A DNA stretch of 58,914 bases from QPJE01 sp051747745 (GCA_051747745.1 JBNJGL010000008.1:1-58914), one strand, 5' to 3'; numbered from the stretch's first letter, positions 45,230-53,348 are shown. Numbers and translations are program-made. Notes: generated by a model from the letters alone, not told the origin.

Positions 45230-46315
45230 ATGCAGAAAAGAATAAGAGATTATTTAAATGTAGAAAAGTACAGCAGTTTAAAACCCGGCAAATTGAACAA
45301 AATAACTGATGTTAAAGGTATTAAAGTGGGTCACTCTACCCTTGCAGATGGTGACATACAGACAGGAGTAACTGTATTAATGCCACATGAAAATAATATT
45401 TTTAAAAATAAGCTGAGGGCTGCTGTTCAGGTTATAAATGGATTTGGCAAAAGTATCGGTCTTGAACAGATCAGAGAACTGGGAACTATTGAATCTCCTA
45501 TAGCACTTACAAATACACTTAATGTAAGTACAGTCTCTACTGCTGTAATAAAAGATGTGATAGCACAGAATGAAGATATAGGTGGGAAAGCAGGCAGTTT
45601 CAATTCGGCTGTTTTTGAATGCAATGATCAGTATCTTAATAATTTAAGGAAGTTAGCAGTACAGGAAGAAAATTATTTTATAGCCAGAGAAAATATCAAA
45701 ACTGATTTTTTAGAAGGTGCTGTTGGTGCAGGTAGAGGTATGTCCTGTTATGGTTTAAAGGGTGGTATTGGGTCTTCTTCCCGCAGATTTGAAGCTGCTG
45801 CTGATGAATATCACTTAGGGGCACTTGTGTTAAGCAACTTTGGTAAAAAGAAAGATTTTTTGCTGTATGGAAAAAGTTTAAGTGATATAATGCCTCAAGA
45901 AAATGATAAGGAAAACAGTGAAGATAGGAAATATAAGTCCAAGGATGGATCGGTTATTGTAATACTTGCCACTGATATTCCTCTTTCATCAAGACAATTA
46001 AAAAGATTATGTGTTAGAGCCGGGGCGGGTCTTGCCAGAACAGGGACATATATTAGTAATGGTAGTGGAGATATAGTGCTTGCTTTTTCTACTGCAGATT
46101 ATATAAGTGAATATACAAAAGATTTTTTTCTGGAAAATAAAATTTTGAAAGATAGAAAAATGGATGTTGTTTTTAAAGCTGCTGTTGAATCAACTCAGGA
46201 AGCAGTTTACAACTCGATGATTACTGCTGAACCTGTGGCTGGATTTAAAGAACACAGGCGGGAGTCATTAAAAAATATATTAATTGCTGAGAAAGGTGAT
46301 GAATATGAACAGTAA
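45230..46315 (+). CDS. P1-family peptidase (DmpA/S58 type)
   Basis: 361 residues, ATG after AAAGGATG. NKITDVKGIKVGHSTLADG, TGVTVLMP, NGFGKSIGLEQIRELGTIESP and TNTLNVSTV are P1 motifs; KGGIGSSSR (about residue 178) corresponds to the conserved Gly-Ser/Thr autocleavage site that creates the N-terminal nucleophile of L-aminopeptidase/D-esterase enzymes. Likely hydrolyses N-terminal residues of small peptides, which suits the peptide transporter just upstream. Overlaps the next gene by 11 nt. Confidence 0.88.
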   Translation: MQKRIRDYLNVEKYSSLKPGKLNKITDVKGIKVGHSTLADGDIQTGVTVLMPHENNIFKNKLRAAVQVINGFGKSIGLEQIRELGTIESPIALTNTLNVSTVSTAVIKDVIAQNEDIGGKAGSFNSAVFECNDQYLNNLRKLAVQEENYFIARENIKTDFLEGAVGAGRGMSCYGLKGGIGSSSRRFEAAADEYHLGALVLSNFGKKKDFLLYGKSLSDIMPQENDKENSEDRKYKSKDGSVIVILATDIPLSSRQLKRLCVRAGAGLARTGTYISNGSGDIVLAFSTADYISEYTKDFFLENKILKDRKMDVVFKAAVESTQEAVYNSMITAEPVAGFKEHRRESLKNILIAEKGDEYEQ

Positions 46316-46853
46316 GAAGATCATCAATGATTTTGAAACTGCTGTTCTGGAAATTATTTCTTTGTCTGGAGCTGATGCAGGTGATATAATGGTTATAGGA
46401 GGCAGCAGCAGTGAGATTAAAGGAGAAAAAATAGGTTCATCTACAGATTTAAATATAGGTGAAATGATTATAAAAAGATTGATTAAAATACTGGAAGAGA
46501 AAAATATTTATTCTGCAGTACAGGGCTGTGAGCACATCAATAGAGCTCTGGTAGTAGAAAAAAAATATGCAGAAGAAGAAAAATTGGAAGAGGTAAATGT
46601 AATACCCCATAGAAATGCCGGTGGGGCTTTTGCCACTGCAGCATATAAATATTTTTATGATCCGGTTATGGTTGAAAATATAAGAGCAGATTTTGGTATA
46701 GACATCGGAGATACATTTATCGGTATGCATTTAAAAGAAGTTGTAGTTCCAGTAAGACTTTCAATTAAAATCATTGGGGAAGCACATCTTACTGCCTGCA
46801 GAACAAGGCCCAGAATGATCGGTGGAGACCGGGCCAGGCACAAAAAACTTTGA
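46305..46853 (+). CDS. TIGR01440-family (YwlG-like, DUF436) protein
   Basis: 182 residues from ATG 46305, with AAAGGTG upstream inside the preceding gene. VMVIGGSSSEIKGEKIG-like sequence (MVIGGSSSEI), QGCEHINRALVVE, VNVIPHRNAGGAFATAAYK and CRTRPRMIGGDRARHK are the conserved blocks of TIGR01440. The family is uncharacterised; the GGSSSE and HxNxAGG-type blocks hint at a binding pocket. Translationally coupled to the peptidase gene. Confidence 0.88.
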   Translation: MNSKKIINDFETAVLEIISLSGADAGDIMVIGGSSSEIKGEKIGSSTDLNIGEMIIKRLIKILEEKNIYSAVQGCEHINRALVVEKKYAEEEKLEEVNVIPHRNAGGAFATAAYKYFYDPVMVENIRADFGIDIGDTFIGMHLKEVVVPVRLSIKIIGEAHLTACRTRPRMIGGDRARHKKL

Positions 46854-46877
46854 TAATTTTTCAGGAGGTAAATATAT

Positions 46878-47390
46878 TTGAAATTTATACACCACATAAT
46901 GGATAGAATGATACTGTTTATAACAGGGAGAGCTCTGGTTGTACTTTCCGCTAAAGACAGCCGTATAAAAAAAGAGCTGGAATACTGGCCCAAAGAATTT
47001 ACTGCAGCTCTTGCAGCGGACAGACATGGACCTTTTATGGTCGTCAAAAAAATAAATGATAAATTACATTATCTTGGATTTAAAGAAGATGAGAAAATTG
47101 CTAATATTAAACTATATTTTAAAGATGAAGAGCTGGCATACCAGGTTTTTTCTGTAAAAGAGAGTATTAGAGATTCTTTTTCTGAACACAGATTAATTAT
47201 AGATGGAGATTTTTCTGTTGGAGTATCTCTGATTTACATGCTCGAGATTTTAGAATCATATTTGCTTCCATCATTTATAACAAAAAATATACTGCCAGGT
47301 AAAACAAAAAAAGAAACAGGAAGAGTAATGCTTTTTCTGCATGCTCTGACGTTAAATAAAGAGAAGGGTGAATGTAATGAGGTTTCCTGA
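46878..47390 (+). CDS. Protein of unknown function
   Basis: 170 residues; TTG start after CAGGAGG. No signal peptide. Segments such as WPKEFTAALAADRHGPFMVV, LYFKDEELAYQVFSVKESI and HRLIIDGDFSVGVSLIYMLEI suggest a small alpha/beta fold reminiscent of SCP2-like lipid-binding domains, but I cannot confirm this. Its end overlaps the alcohol dehydrogenase start by 14 nt, so the two are coupled and may act together. Confidence 0.6.
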   Translation: MKFIHHIMDRMILFITGRALVVLSAKDSRIKKELEYWPKEFTAALAADRHGPFMVVKKINDKLHYLGFKEDEKIANIKLYFKDEELAYQVFSVKESIRDSFSEHRLIIDGDFSVGVSLIYMLEILESYLLPSFITKNILPGKTKKETGRVMLFLHALTLNKEKGECNEVS

Positions 47391-48570
47391 ATATTACGAA
47401 TTTTACAATCCAGTAAAAATAAATTCCGGCAAAAATGCTCTATCAACTCTCGAATATGAAATGGAAAGACTAAAAATTAAAAAACCATTTATACTTACAA
47501 ATGAAATGATAGATGAATTAAATATGCTTGATCTGCTGCTTGAACATCTGCAGGAATTTGATATCAGTGAGAGGCATATCTTCAAAAAAATACCCAGTAT
47601 TTCTTCTGTAGATGTCGTAAGAAAAGCAGCTGAAGCTTTTAGAGAAAATGAGTGTGATTCTATTATTGCTTTAGGTGGAGGATCTGTAATAGACACTGCT
47701 AAAGGTATAAATTTAATGATTTCTGAAGGTGCAGATGATATAAGAAAGCTGATGGGAGTGGAAACAGCACATGGAGATATGAAACCTTTAATTGTAATTC
47801 CCACAACTTCTGGAACAGGATCTGAAGCAACAGTAGAAGCGGTAATAACAGATAAAGAAAGAAAATTGAAATTAGAGTTCTTTTCTAATAAACTTCTGCC
47901 TGATCTGGCAGTACTTGATCCCAGAATGACATTTCCCCTTCCAGCCCGTCTTACAGCTTCATCGGGGGTTGATGCCCTTGTACATGCGGTAGAAGCATAT
48001 ACAGGACTTCAGAAAAATCCTTTAAGTGATAATTATGCACTTACAGCAGTGAAATTAATCGGTAAATATTTAAGATCTGCCGTCAAAGAAGGAGATAATA
48101 CTAAATACAGGATGGCTATGGCAAATGCTTCTTTAATGGCGGGGATAGCTTTTTCTAATTCGATGGTTGGTATTATACATGCTATTGGTCATGCCTGTGA
48201 ATCTGTTTCTGATGTTTCTCATGGTGATGCAATTTCTATACTGCTTTCACACGGAATGGAATATAACTTAAAGTTTGATTACTGCAGGAATTCTTATTCT
48301 GATCTGCTGCTTTCTCTGGCTGGCCCGGAAATATATGCAGCTATGCCAGCAGAAAAACGTGCTGAAGCTGCAGTAGAACAGGTAGTTAAACTGCTTGATG
48401 AACTAAAAGAGCTGGCAGATATTCCAAGAAATCTAAAAGAAATCGGTATAAAAAAAGAAGATTTCGAAGAAATTGTAGAAAAAGCAATCCATGATGGGAC
48501 AGTGCTGGCCTCTGCAGGTAGAGTGGAAAGAGAAGATATTCGTTCTATTTTAGAGGCTGCATATGAGTAA
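47377..48570 (+). CDS. Iron-containing alcohol dehydrogenase
   Basis: 397 residues from ATG 47377 (AGAAGGG upstream; GTG 47368 overlaps it). GGGSVIDTAKGINLM binds the nucleotide, PTTSGTGSEATVEAV is conserved, and the metal ligands are visible in SSGVDALVHAVEAYTG (Asp and His), VGIIHAIGHACE (His) and VSHGDAIS (His). Group III Fe-dependent NAD(P)H-linked reductase of aldehydes or alcohols; substrate not deducible. Length is typical. Confidence 0.92.
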   Translation: MRFPEYYEFYNPVKINSGKNALSTLEYEMERLKIKKPFILTNEMIDELNMLDLLLEHLQEFDISERHIFKKIPSISSVDVVRKAAEAFRENECDSIIALGGGSVIDTAKGINLMISEGADDIRKLMGVETAHGDMKPLIVIPTTSGTGSEATVEAVITDKERKLKLEFFSNKLLPDLAVLDPRMTFPLPARLTASSGVDALVHAVEAYTGLQKNPLSDNYALTAVKLIGKYLRSAVKEGDNTKYRMAMANASLMAGIAFSNSMVGIIHAIGHACESVSDVSHGDAISILLSHGMEYNLKFDYCRNSYSDLLLSLAGPEIYAAMPAEKRAEAAVEQVVKLLDELKELADIPRNLKEIGIKKEDFEEIVEKAIHDGTVLASAGRVEREDIRSILEAAYE

Positions 48571-48745
48571 AAAGCAGGAATTTATTCAGTTAAAACTTTC
48601 AGTTTTTTAGATAAATTCTCCAATTTCTTTAAAAAAAATATTTATATGCAGGACAAAAATAATAAATAGAGAATAAAGAGAATACGGTTATAATATTGAA
48701 CAGCAGAATGCTTATAGATACCGCCCGAAGGAAGGGGTTGGTATA

Positions 48746-49885
48746 GTGGAAAGGAATGTTGTTTCGTTTTATGGGCTTGGTTCTTTTTACCTTGAATTTA
48801 ATGGTGCTGTAGTGGATGGTAGTGACTGGGTTTCAAGGCGGGCCCTATATCTTTTAATGTATCTTGCTGTTCAGAGAGATAAGACTGCCAATTCTGAAGA
48901 ATTGATGGAAGTATTTTGGCCTGAGTCGGATCCTGAGGACGCAAAATCAAAGCTGTACAATACTGTTTACCTTCTGCGCAAATCTTTAGACAAAGATGGA
49001 CTTCCTAAAAATTTTATTGAATCGGTAAGTGGTGGATATGAGATTAACAGCAGTTATGAAAGCTGGTGTGACTGGAGATATTTTGAAGAGAGGGTAAAAA
49101 AGCTGCTATTGAATGGAAAAGATGAGATTTCTGTTCTGGAGATGGAAAATCTTTTTCTCCTCTACAGGGGAGATTTTTTGCCTGCTGTTAAATATGAAGC
49201 ATGGACTGAAGTTTATAGAGAAAAACTGAGAGAATACTACCTGAATCTAATAGAAATCCTGACGGAAAAATTATACGAAAATCAGCGGTACCGTGATACA
49301 GTAAATTATCTTCATAAAGGAATAGAATATGATCCATATAGAGAAAATTTTTATCTTCTCTATATAAAGGCACTGGTCAAATTAGGCAGAATTGCTGAAG
49401 CTATCAACAGCTACAAAAAATGTGAAAAGATATTGAAAGAAGAACTTGATGTTCTTCCAGGGCAGGAATTAAAAGAAGAATATCACCGGATAAAACTGAG
49501 CAGAGATATCAGCGGCAGGATAAAAGAAAGCATGGACGATAATCTACTGATAAAAGAAGGTGCAATGCGCTGTGATCTGGATGTTTTTAAAAAGATATAT
49601 GAGCTGGAATTACGGCAGGTTAAGAGAATAGACAAATCATTTACTTTGATAACAATAAATTTTGAAGATATAAAACTTGCTGTTTCTTTTGAAGAAGTTG
49701 TAAATAAAATAAGTAGAACTTTAAGATCAGGAGATGCTGTATCCAGTGTCAACAAAAAAATCCATGTTATTCTTCATGCTATGAGCCTTATCGACAGTGG
49801 AATAATAATGCGGAGATTTTATGAGCTGTGTGATGAGCTTGAACTGGAAAATAAACCAGAAATTGAAATTAAAGAAATAAAATAA
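48746..49885 (+). CDS. BTAD/SARP-type transcriptional regulator with degenerate cyclase-like C-terminus
   Basis: 379 residues; GTG start after GAAGGGG. Residues 1-100 form an OmpR-like winged helix (SRRALYLLMYLAVQRDKTAN, WPESDPEDAKSKLYNTVYLL, VSGGYEIN). Residues 105-255 are a BTAD helical repeat domain (FLLYRGDFLPAVKYEAWTEV, YDPYRENFYLLYIKALVKLG). The last 100 residues (KSFTLITINFEDI, LRSGDAVSSVNKKIHVIL, DSGIIMRRFYEL) look like a GGDEF-type fold without catalytic residues. It is the likely regulator of the adjacent curli/usher locus. Ended by a strong terminator. Confidence 0.8.
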   Translation: MERNVVSFYGLGSFYLEFNGAVVDGSDWVSRRALYLLMYLAVQRDKTANSEELMEVFWPESDPEDAKSKLYNTVYLLRKSLDKDGLPKNFIESVSGGYEINSSYESWCDWRYFEERVKKLLLNGKDEISVLEMENLFLLYRGDFLPAVKYEAWTEVYREKLREYYLNLIEILTEKLYENQRYRDTVNYLHKGIEYDPYRENFYLLYIKALVKLGRIAEAINSYKKCEKILKEELDVLPGQELKEEYHRIKLSRDISGRIKESMDDNLLIKEGAMRCDLDVFKKIYELELRQVKRIDKSFTLITINFEDIKLAVSFEEVVNKISRTLRSGDAVSSVNKKIHVILHAMSLIDSGIIMRRFYELCDELELENKPEIEIKEIK

Positions 49886-49899
49886 AAGTAAATTTTTTT

Positions 49900-49929
49900 A
49901 AAAAACCACCAATTTTAGGTGGTTTTTTT
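49900..49929 (+). terminator. Terminator after the BTAD regulator
   Basis: AAAAAACCACC / GGTGGTTTTTT with a 7-nt loop. It isolates the regulator from the curli-like operon, which has its own leader right after. Confidence 0.9.
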
Positions 49930-49932
49930 ATG

Positions 49933-50008
49933 TTTGGAGAAATTTTAGAGATATATTATAAATTTTTGTTAGTAAGTTTTGTTAAGATTAATACAGAGAG
50001 GTGGTGGA
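49933..50008 (+). promoter_or_regulatory. Leader element copy A (upstream of the csgB-like gene)
   Basis: 76 bp aligned without gaps to 53268-53343. The first 32 bp (TTTGGAGAAATTTTAGAG then ATATATTATAAATT) differ by one base from copy B, and the remaining 44 bp match at 33 positions, ending in the shared AGGTGGTGGA ribosome-site region. TTGGAG (49934-49939) and TATAAA (49957-49962), 17 nt apart, could be -35/-10. Confidence 0.8.
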
Positions 50009-50012
50009 GTAA

Positions 50013-50468
50013 TTGAAAGTAATAAAATATTACAAAATTATAGTTTTTGTTTTATTATTTTTTATATTTTCTTCACCAGTTTATGCTGCAGAAAATTTAT
50101 TACTTAATGATATAAAAGAAAAAACAGAGGAAAGCAATAATTTTTTCGGTGACAATAATCTGTATAATATTAATCTTAGTTCAGCTAAAAAAATAGGCAG
50201 TTCAGCAGTTATATTACAGGTTGGTAGTTTTAATAGAGCACATATTTTTCAAAATAAATTTTCAGAATTCGGTAACAATTCTGCATTAATTAAACAGTAT
50301 GGTAATGATAATTTTGCAGATATAAAACAGTTTGCTTTTAATACTAAAGCAGAAATAGGACAATATGGAAATGAAAATAAGGCATTTATAGAACAGTACA
50401 AAAGAAATAAAAAAATATCTGTAAATCAGATTGGAAATAATAAAGAAATTAAGATAATACAGTATTAA
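50013..50468 (+). CDS. csgB: CsgB-like curlin nucleator
   Basis: 151 residues; TTG start after GAGAGGTGGTGG. Signal peptide ends at PVYAAEN. From residue 63 there are four curlin-type repeats of about 22 residues: AVILQVGSFNRAHIFQ, ALIKQYGNDNFADIKQ, AEIGQYGNENKAFIEQ and ISVNQIGNNKEIKIIQ, fitting x-Q-x-G-x2-N-x5-Q. The lysine-rich last repeats (YKRNKKIS) resemble the nucleating end of CsgB. It should seed polymerisation of the following CsgA-like subunit at the outer membrane. Nucleator role is inferred from order and charge. Confidence 0.8.
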   Translation: MKVIKYYKIIVFVLLFFIFSSPVYAAENLLLNDIKEKTEESNNFFGDNNLYNINLSSAKKIGSSAVILQVGSFNRAHIFQNKFSEFGNNSALIKQYGNDNFADIKQFAFNTKAEIGQYGNENKAFIEQYKRNKKISVNQIGNNKEIKIIQY

Positions 50469-50547
50469 AATATAAATAGATTTTAATGTCATCTCTGAGT
50501 CAGTTGTTTTTGTCAAGGAAAATCTTATTCAGAAAGGAGGTTTAAAA

Positions 50548-51084
50548 ATGAAAAAGCGTATTTTTGTTTTAACTCTGGCTGTTTTCTTTGTTTTTGCTTT
50601 AACTCTGGCTGCAGCTGCTGATGGCCATCATGGAGTATGGGGTGGAGATTTTGCAATGATTGAGCAGTGGGGAGTTATGAATACAGCTTCAATAACCCAG
50701 AATGGATTTGGTTATGGTGGCTGTGGATGTCCAAGTTATTGTGGAGATAATGTTGGTTTAATTTTCCAGGAAGGTTTTGGAAACAATACCAGCTTAACTC
50801 AAACTGGATCTGATAACTTCGCAATGTCTAATGCAGATGGTCATGGAAACATGATTACTCAGTCCCAAAATGGTCATGATTTAACAGCATTAGCTTATCA
50901 GCATGGTTATGGAAACACAATTTCTCAAACCCAGACAGGCAAAAGAAGCTTAAGCTTTGTAACTCAGTGTGGTGTAGCTAACACAGCAGTTACAAATCAA
51001 AGTGGAGACAGCTGCCGCTGTCTTGATGTTGCAGTAATTGGCCAGCATGGTTTTGGCAACTATGCTTCTATCACTCAATATTAA
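50548..51084 (+). CDS. csgA: CsgA-like major curlin with cysteine-bearing insertions
   Basis: 178 residues, ATG after AAAGGAGG. Signal peptide ends at AAAADG. Six repeats with Gln at residues 40, 74, (96 degenerate to Ala), 118, 140 and 166, each of the form QxGxxN followed by a second Gln, for example EQWGVMNTASITQ and YQHGYGNTISQTQ. Spacing is 22 except for a 12-residue insertion with CGCPSYC (Cys 59, 61, 65) and a 4-residue insertion with CRC (156, 158). It ends in ASITQY like canonical CsgA (…QY). Predicted amyloid subunit of extracellular fibres. Confidence 0.87.
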   Translation: MKKRIFVLTLAVFFVFALTLAAAADGHHGVWGGDFAMIEQWGVMNTASITQNGFGYGGCGCPSYCGDNVGLIFQEGFGNNTSLTQTGSDNFAMSNADGHGNMITQSQNGHDLTALAYQHGYGNTISQTQTGKRSLSFVTQCGVANTAVTNQSGDSCRCLDVAVIGQHGFGNYASITQY

Positions 51085-51138
51085 TCAATAATATTTATTA
51101 CAGTTTTAAATAATTAATTACTGTTACTCAGGTAAAAT

Positions 51139-51178
51139 GCAGTCTGAAGTTATAATTAAGTTCTTCAGGCTGCTTTTT
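51139..51178 (+). terminator. Terminator after the csgA-like gene
   Basis: GCAGTCTGAAG pairs with CTTCAGGCTGC (one G-U) across a 13-nt loop, followed by T5. As in E. coli csgBAC, this would let the subunits be transcribed more than the secretion genes, assuming partial readthrough. Confidence 0.8.
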
Positions 51179-51270
51179 ACTAATATTTAAAAGTGACTGC
51201 TTTATATTTTTATTCAGACAATAAAGAAGTAAACCAGCATCTTGATAATTTAATAGAAAGAGGTGGAAAG

Positions 51271-51807
51271 ATGTCTTTAAATTATTTTTTTAAACTTTTA
51301 CTTATCTGTTTTATATTTACCGTAATTTTTTCTGTTCAGTCTGCAGCACAGGATGTGGAAGATAGAATTAAACTGATTCAGGCTTCACAGGAGCTGTCAG
51401 AAGAAGCAGAAAACAGTGTGAAGGGTCAGAGTGGTATCAGCCTTTATGTTACAAATTATCATTCTGGGGAAAAAGAACTAAATCTTGGTGGAAAATTTGA
51501 AGATACCATTATGGAAAACTGGTTATCAGATAATATCAGATTGGGATATGTTATTGAAGGTATATATTTAGAAGATGAAGATATAAATTTGGCCGGTTTT
51601 TTATCTTTTAAAACAACACTTGTAGATAAACTTTTTTCTCCATATATTGGTATAGGTGCGGAATTTATGGGGAAAGCAGATTATCAGGGTTTTGTCGGTC
51701 TTAATCTCACAGATTACTTTTTTGTCGAAACAAAATTTATCAATGATAAAGATGAATTTGATAGTGGAGAATTTTATTCTGTGAGTGGTTTTAAAATAAG
51801 TTTTTAA
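51271..51807 (+). CDS. Small outer-membrane beta-barrel candidate in the curli operon
   Basis: 178 residues from ATG 51271, which follows AGAGGTGG; upstream in-frame ATG-like starts lack a ribosome site. Signal peptide ends at SAAQDV. After a short helical stretch (RIKLIQASQELSEEAEN) come alternating strands (ISLYVTNY, IRLGYVIEGIYL, LFSPYIGIGAEF, FVGLNLTDYFFVET) and the chain ends in FKISF, with the terminal Phe typical of BAM-assembled proteins. It occupies the place where CsgE would be expected but does not resemble it. Function unknown. Confidence 0.6.
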   Translation: MSLNYFFKLLLICFIFTVIFSVQSAAQDVEDRIKLIQASQELSEEAENSVKGQSGISLYVTNYHSGEKELNLGGKFEDTIMENWLSDNIRLGYVIEGIYLEDEDINLAGFLSFKTTLVDKLFSPYIGIGAEFMGKADYQGFVGLNLTDYFFVETKFINDKDEFDSGEFYSVSGFKISF

Positions 51808-51859
51808 AATATGACAGACAGAATTGGTTAAGTAATATTTTAAAATCGAGGTGAAAAAA

Positions 51860-52291
51860 ATGCCTAGAAAAGTAATTTTGTCAGCTGCTGCTGTTTTATT
51901 TATACTGTGTTTTCTTGGTTCATCTGCAGCCGCTTCTACTGTTACAAGCTGGAAGTTTCAAATTTTAAATGACCCGGATGCAAGGCAGGTTGCACAAAAT
52001 ATTGCCAGTTTACAGAATGAGATGACACTTTCTAAAGATCCGATTGCCCAGTTTATAGATGGCCTCAACGGCAGGATTATGAGCATTATACAGCAGGATA
52101 TTGTCAACAAAATGTTAGAAGATAATATTGGTGATGGGCAGAGTTATGAAGTGGGGGATATAGAAATAGCCATATTTGAAGATGAACAGACCGGAGAAGT
52201 GACAATAATATTAACAAATAAAATTACAGGTGAAGTAACAGAAATTCGATATAATACTGACGAATGGCCTACTGGTGAAGATTTATATTAG
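51860..52291 (+). CDS. csgF: CsgF-like curli assembly protein
   Basis: 143 residues from ATG 51860 (GAGGTG upstream; GTG 51851 overlaps it). Signal peptide ends at SAAAST. The C-terminal half follows the CsgF pattern: YEVGDIEIAIFEDEQTGEVT followed by IILTNKITGEVTEI, compared with the YGDQTITV…TTGE pattern of CsgF. In E. coli the N-terminus of CsgF sits in the CsgG pore and couples it to nucleator CsgB. The gene order CsgF then CsgG (19 nt apart) fits. Confidence 0.8.
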   Translation: MPRKVILSAAAVLFILCFLGSSAAASTVTSWKFQILNDPDARQVAQNIASLQNEMTLSKDPIAQFIDGLNGRIMSIIQQDIVNKMLEDNIGDGQSYEVGDIEIAIFEDEQTGEVTIILTNKITGEVTEIRYNTDEWPTGEDLY

Positions 52292-52309
52292 TATCGGAGG
52301 TGGCATGTA

Positions 52310-53098
52310 GTGGAAGAAATGATTGCTTTATTATTAATTGTTTCTCTATTTGTAGGTGGTCCAGCAGGTTTAACTCCAGAAAAAGCTGAACAGCAGGAAG
52401 AGATTTATTCTGAGATAGATATGCAGGAGATAATTCATTCGGCTGACCAATTATTGACATCAAAAGAAAATGTTACAACAGCAACACAGCTTCTGGCTTC
52501 ACTGCCGGAAGTAGAAGAAAAACATCAGGTGGCCATCTATGACATTAAGGATAAAACAGGACAGTACAGTGAAATAGGTTCTTATGTGGTGACACAGGGA
52601 GCAACTGAGATGTTGATTACAGCTTTAATTAGATCAAGGCAGTTTGAAGTACTGGATAGAATTAATTTTAACAACTTTATGACAGAACAGAACTTAGTAA
52701 GCCAGGAAAGAACTGCAGCAGATGATGGTCCTACAGTTGGAGAAATGCTGGGAGCTGATTATTTAATTGAAGGAGCAATAACAGAATACCAGATAGATAG
52801 AAAGACAGGAGGTCTGGGCCTTATTGTTGGTGGAAAAGGTGGACAGCAGGAATATGCTGTAGCAAGCTGTGCTGTTGATCTCAGGGCAACAGACACCACC
52901 AGCGGAAAAGTAGTCTGGGCTAAAAGTCTAAAAAAAGAAATAGTGGGAGAAAAAATTGGTTTTCAGGTATTTTCTTTTATGGGAAACAATATAGTTGAAT
53001 TTGAATCAGGGCGTGGAAAACAGGAAGTCATTAATCTTGTGGTGAGAACTCTTTTAGAAGAAGCTGTTTATAAATTATGTGAAAGTCAGACTCTTTAG
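52310..53098 (+). CDS. csgG: CsgG-like curli secretion pore
   Basis: 262 residues; GTG start after CGGAGG. HQVAIYDIKDKTGQYSEI, QGATEMLITALIRSRQFEVL, LGADYLIEGAITEY and ATDTTSGKVVWAKS follow CsgG throughout. CsgG forms a nonameric outer-membrane pore. Here the N-terminus (MIALLLIVSLFVGGPAG) has no lipobox cysteine, and the first Cys is in VASCAV. By hand alignment the loop between GQY and ATEML is about four residues shorter than E. coli, in the region of the Y51/N55/F56 constriction. Last gene of the first module. Confidence 0.85.
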   Translation: MEEMIALLLIVSLFVGGPAGLTPEKAEQQEEIYSEIDMQEIIHSADQLLTSKENVTTATQLLASLPEVEEKHQVAIYDIKDKTGQYSEIGSYVVTQGATEMLITALIRSRQFEVLDRINFNNFMTEQNLVSQERTAADDGPTVGEMLGADYLIEGAITEYQIDRKTGGLGLIVGGKGGQQEYAVASCAVDLRATDTTSGKVVWAKSLKKEIVGEKIGFQVFSFMGNNIVEFESGRGKQEVINLVVRTLLEEAVYKLCESQTL

Positions 53099-53204
53099 TT
53101 TTTATAACTTGTAGTAGGAAAAAATTTAATATTTATCATAATCGATTGATTTTCTGTGTGAAATTTTTAATATAAGTTAATTTAAAATTCTTTTAAATAA
53201 AAGC

Positions 53205-53242
53205 CTTTCCACTACAAGGCGGGGACTGACTTTCAGTCCCCG
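53205..53242. repeat. 38-bp structured element copy A
   Basis: CTTTCCACTACAAGGC followed by a hairpin GGGGACTGA / TCAGTCCCC with a 3-nt loop. Copy B at 55114-55151 has the same 16-nt lead; the hairpin differs by two compensatory pairs. It lies 106 nt beyond csgG. No T-run follows. The lead can pair with itself here (GCCTT / AAGGC). Confidence 0.85.
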
Positions 53243-53267
53243 ACCTAATTGAAAACCAAAATTATAT

Positions 53268-53343
53268 TTTGGAGAATTTTTAGAGATATATTATAAATTA
53301 TTAATAGTATAATCTGTTAAGATGAATTTAGATAGGTGGTGGA
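53268..53343 (+). promoter_or_regulatory. Leader element copy B (upstream of the second fibre module)
   Basis: Gapless 64/76 match to 49933-50008, 31/32 in the core. Precedes the first gene of the chaperone/usher module, ending in AGGTGGTGGA. Confidence 0.8.
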
Positions 53344-53348
53344 TAGAA

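Noticed and set aside
50469..50547. Third copy of the leader or hairpin element before csgA
   Set aside because: No match to either element; only an ordinary ribosome site AAAGGAGG.
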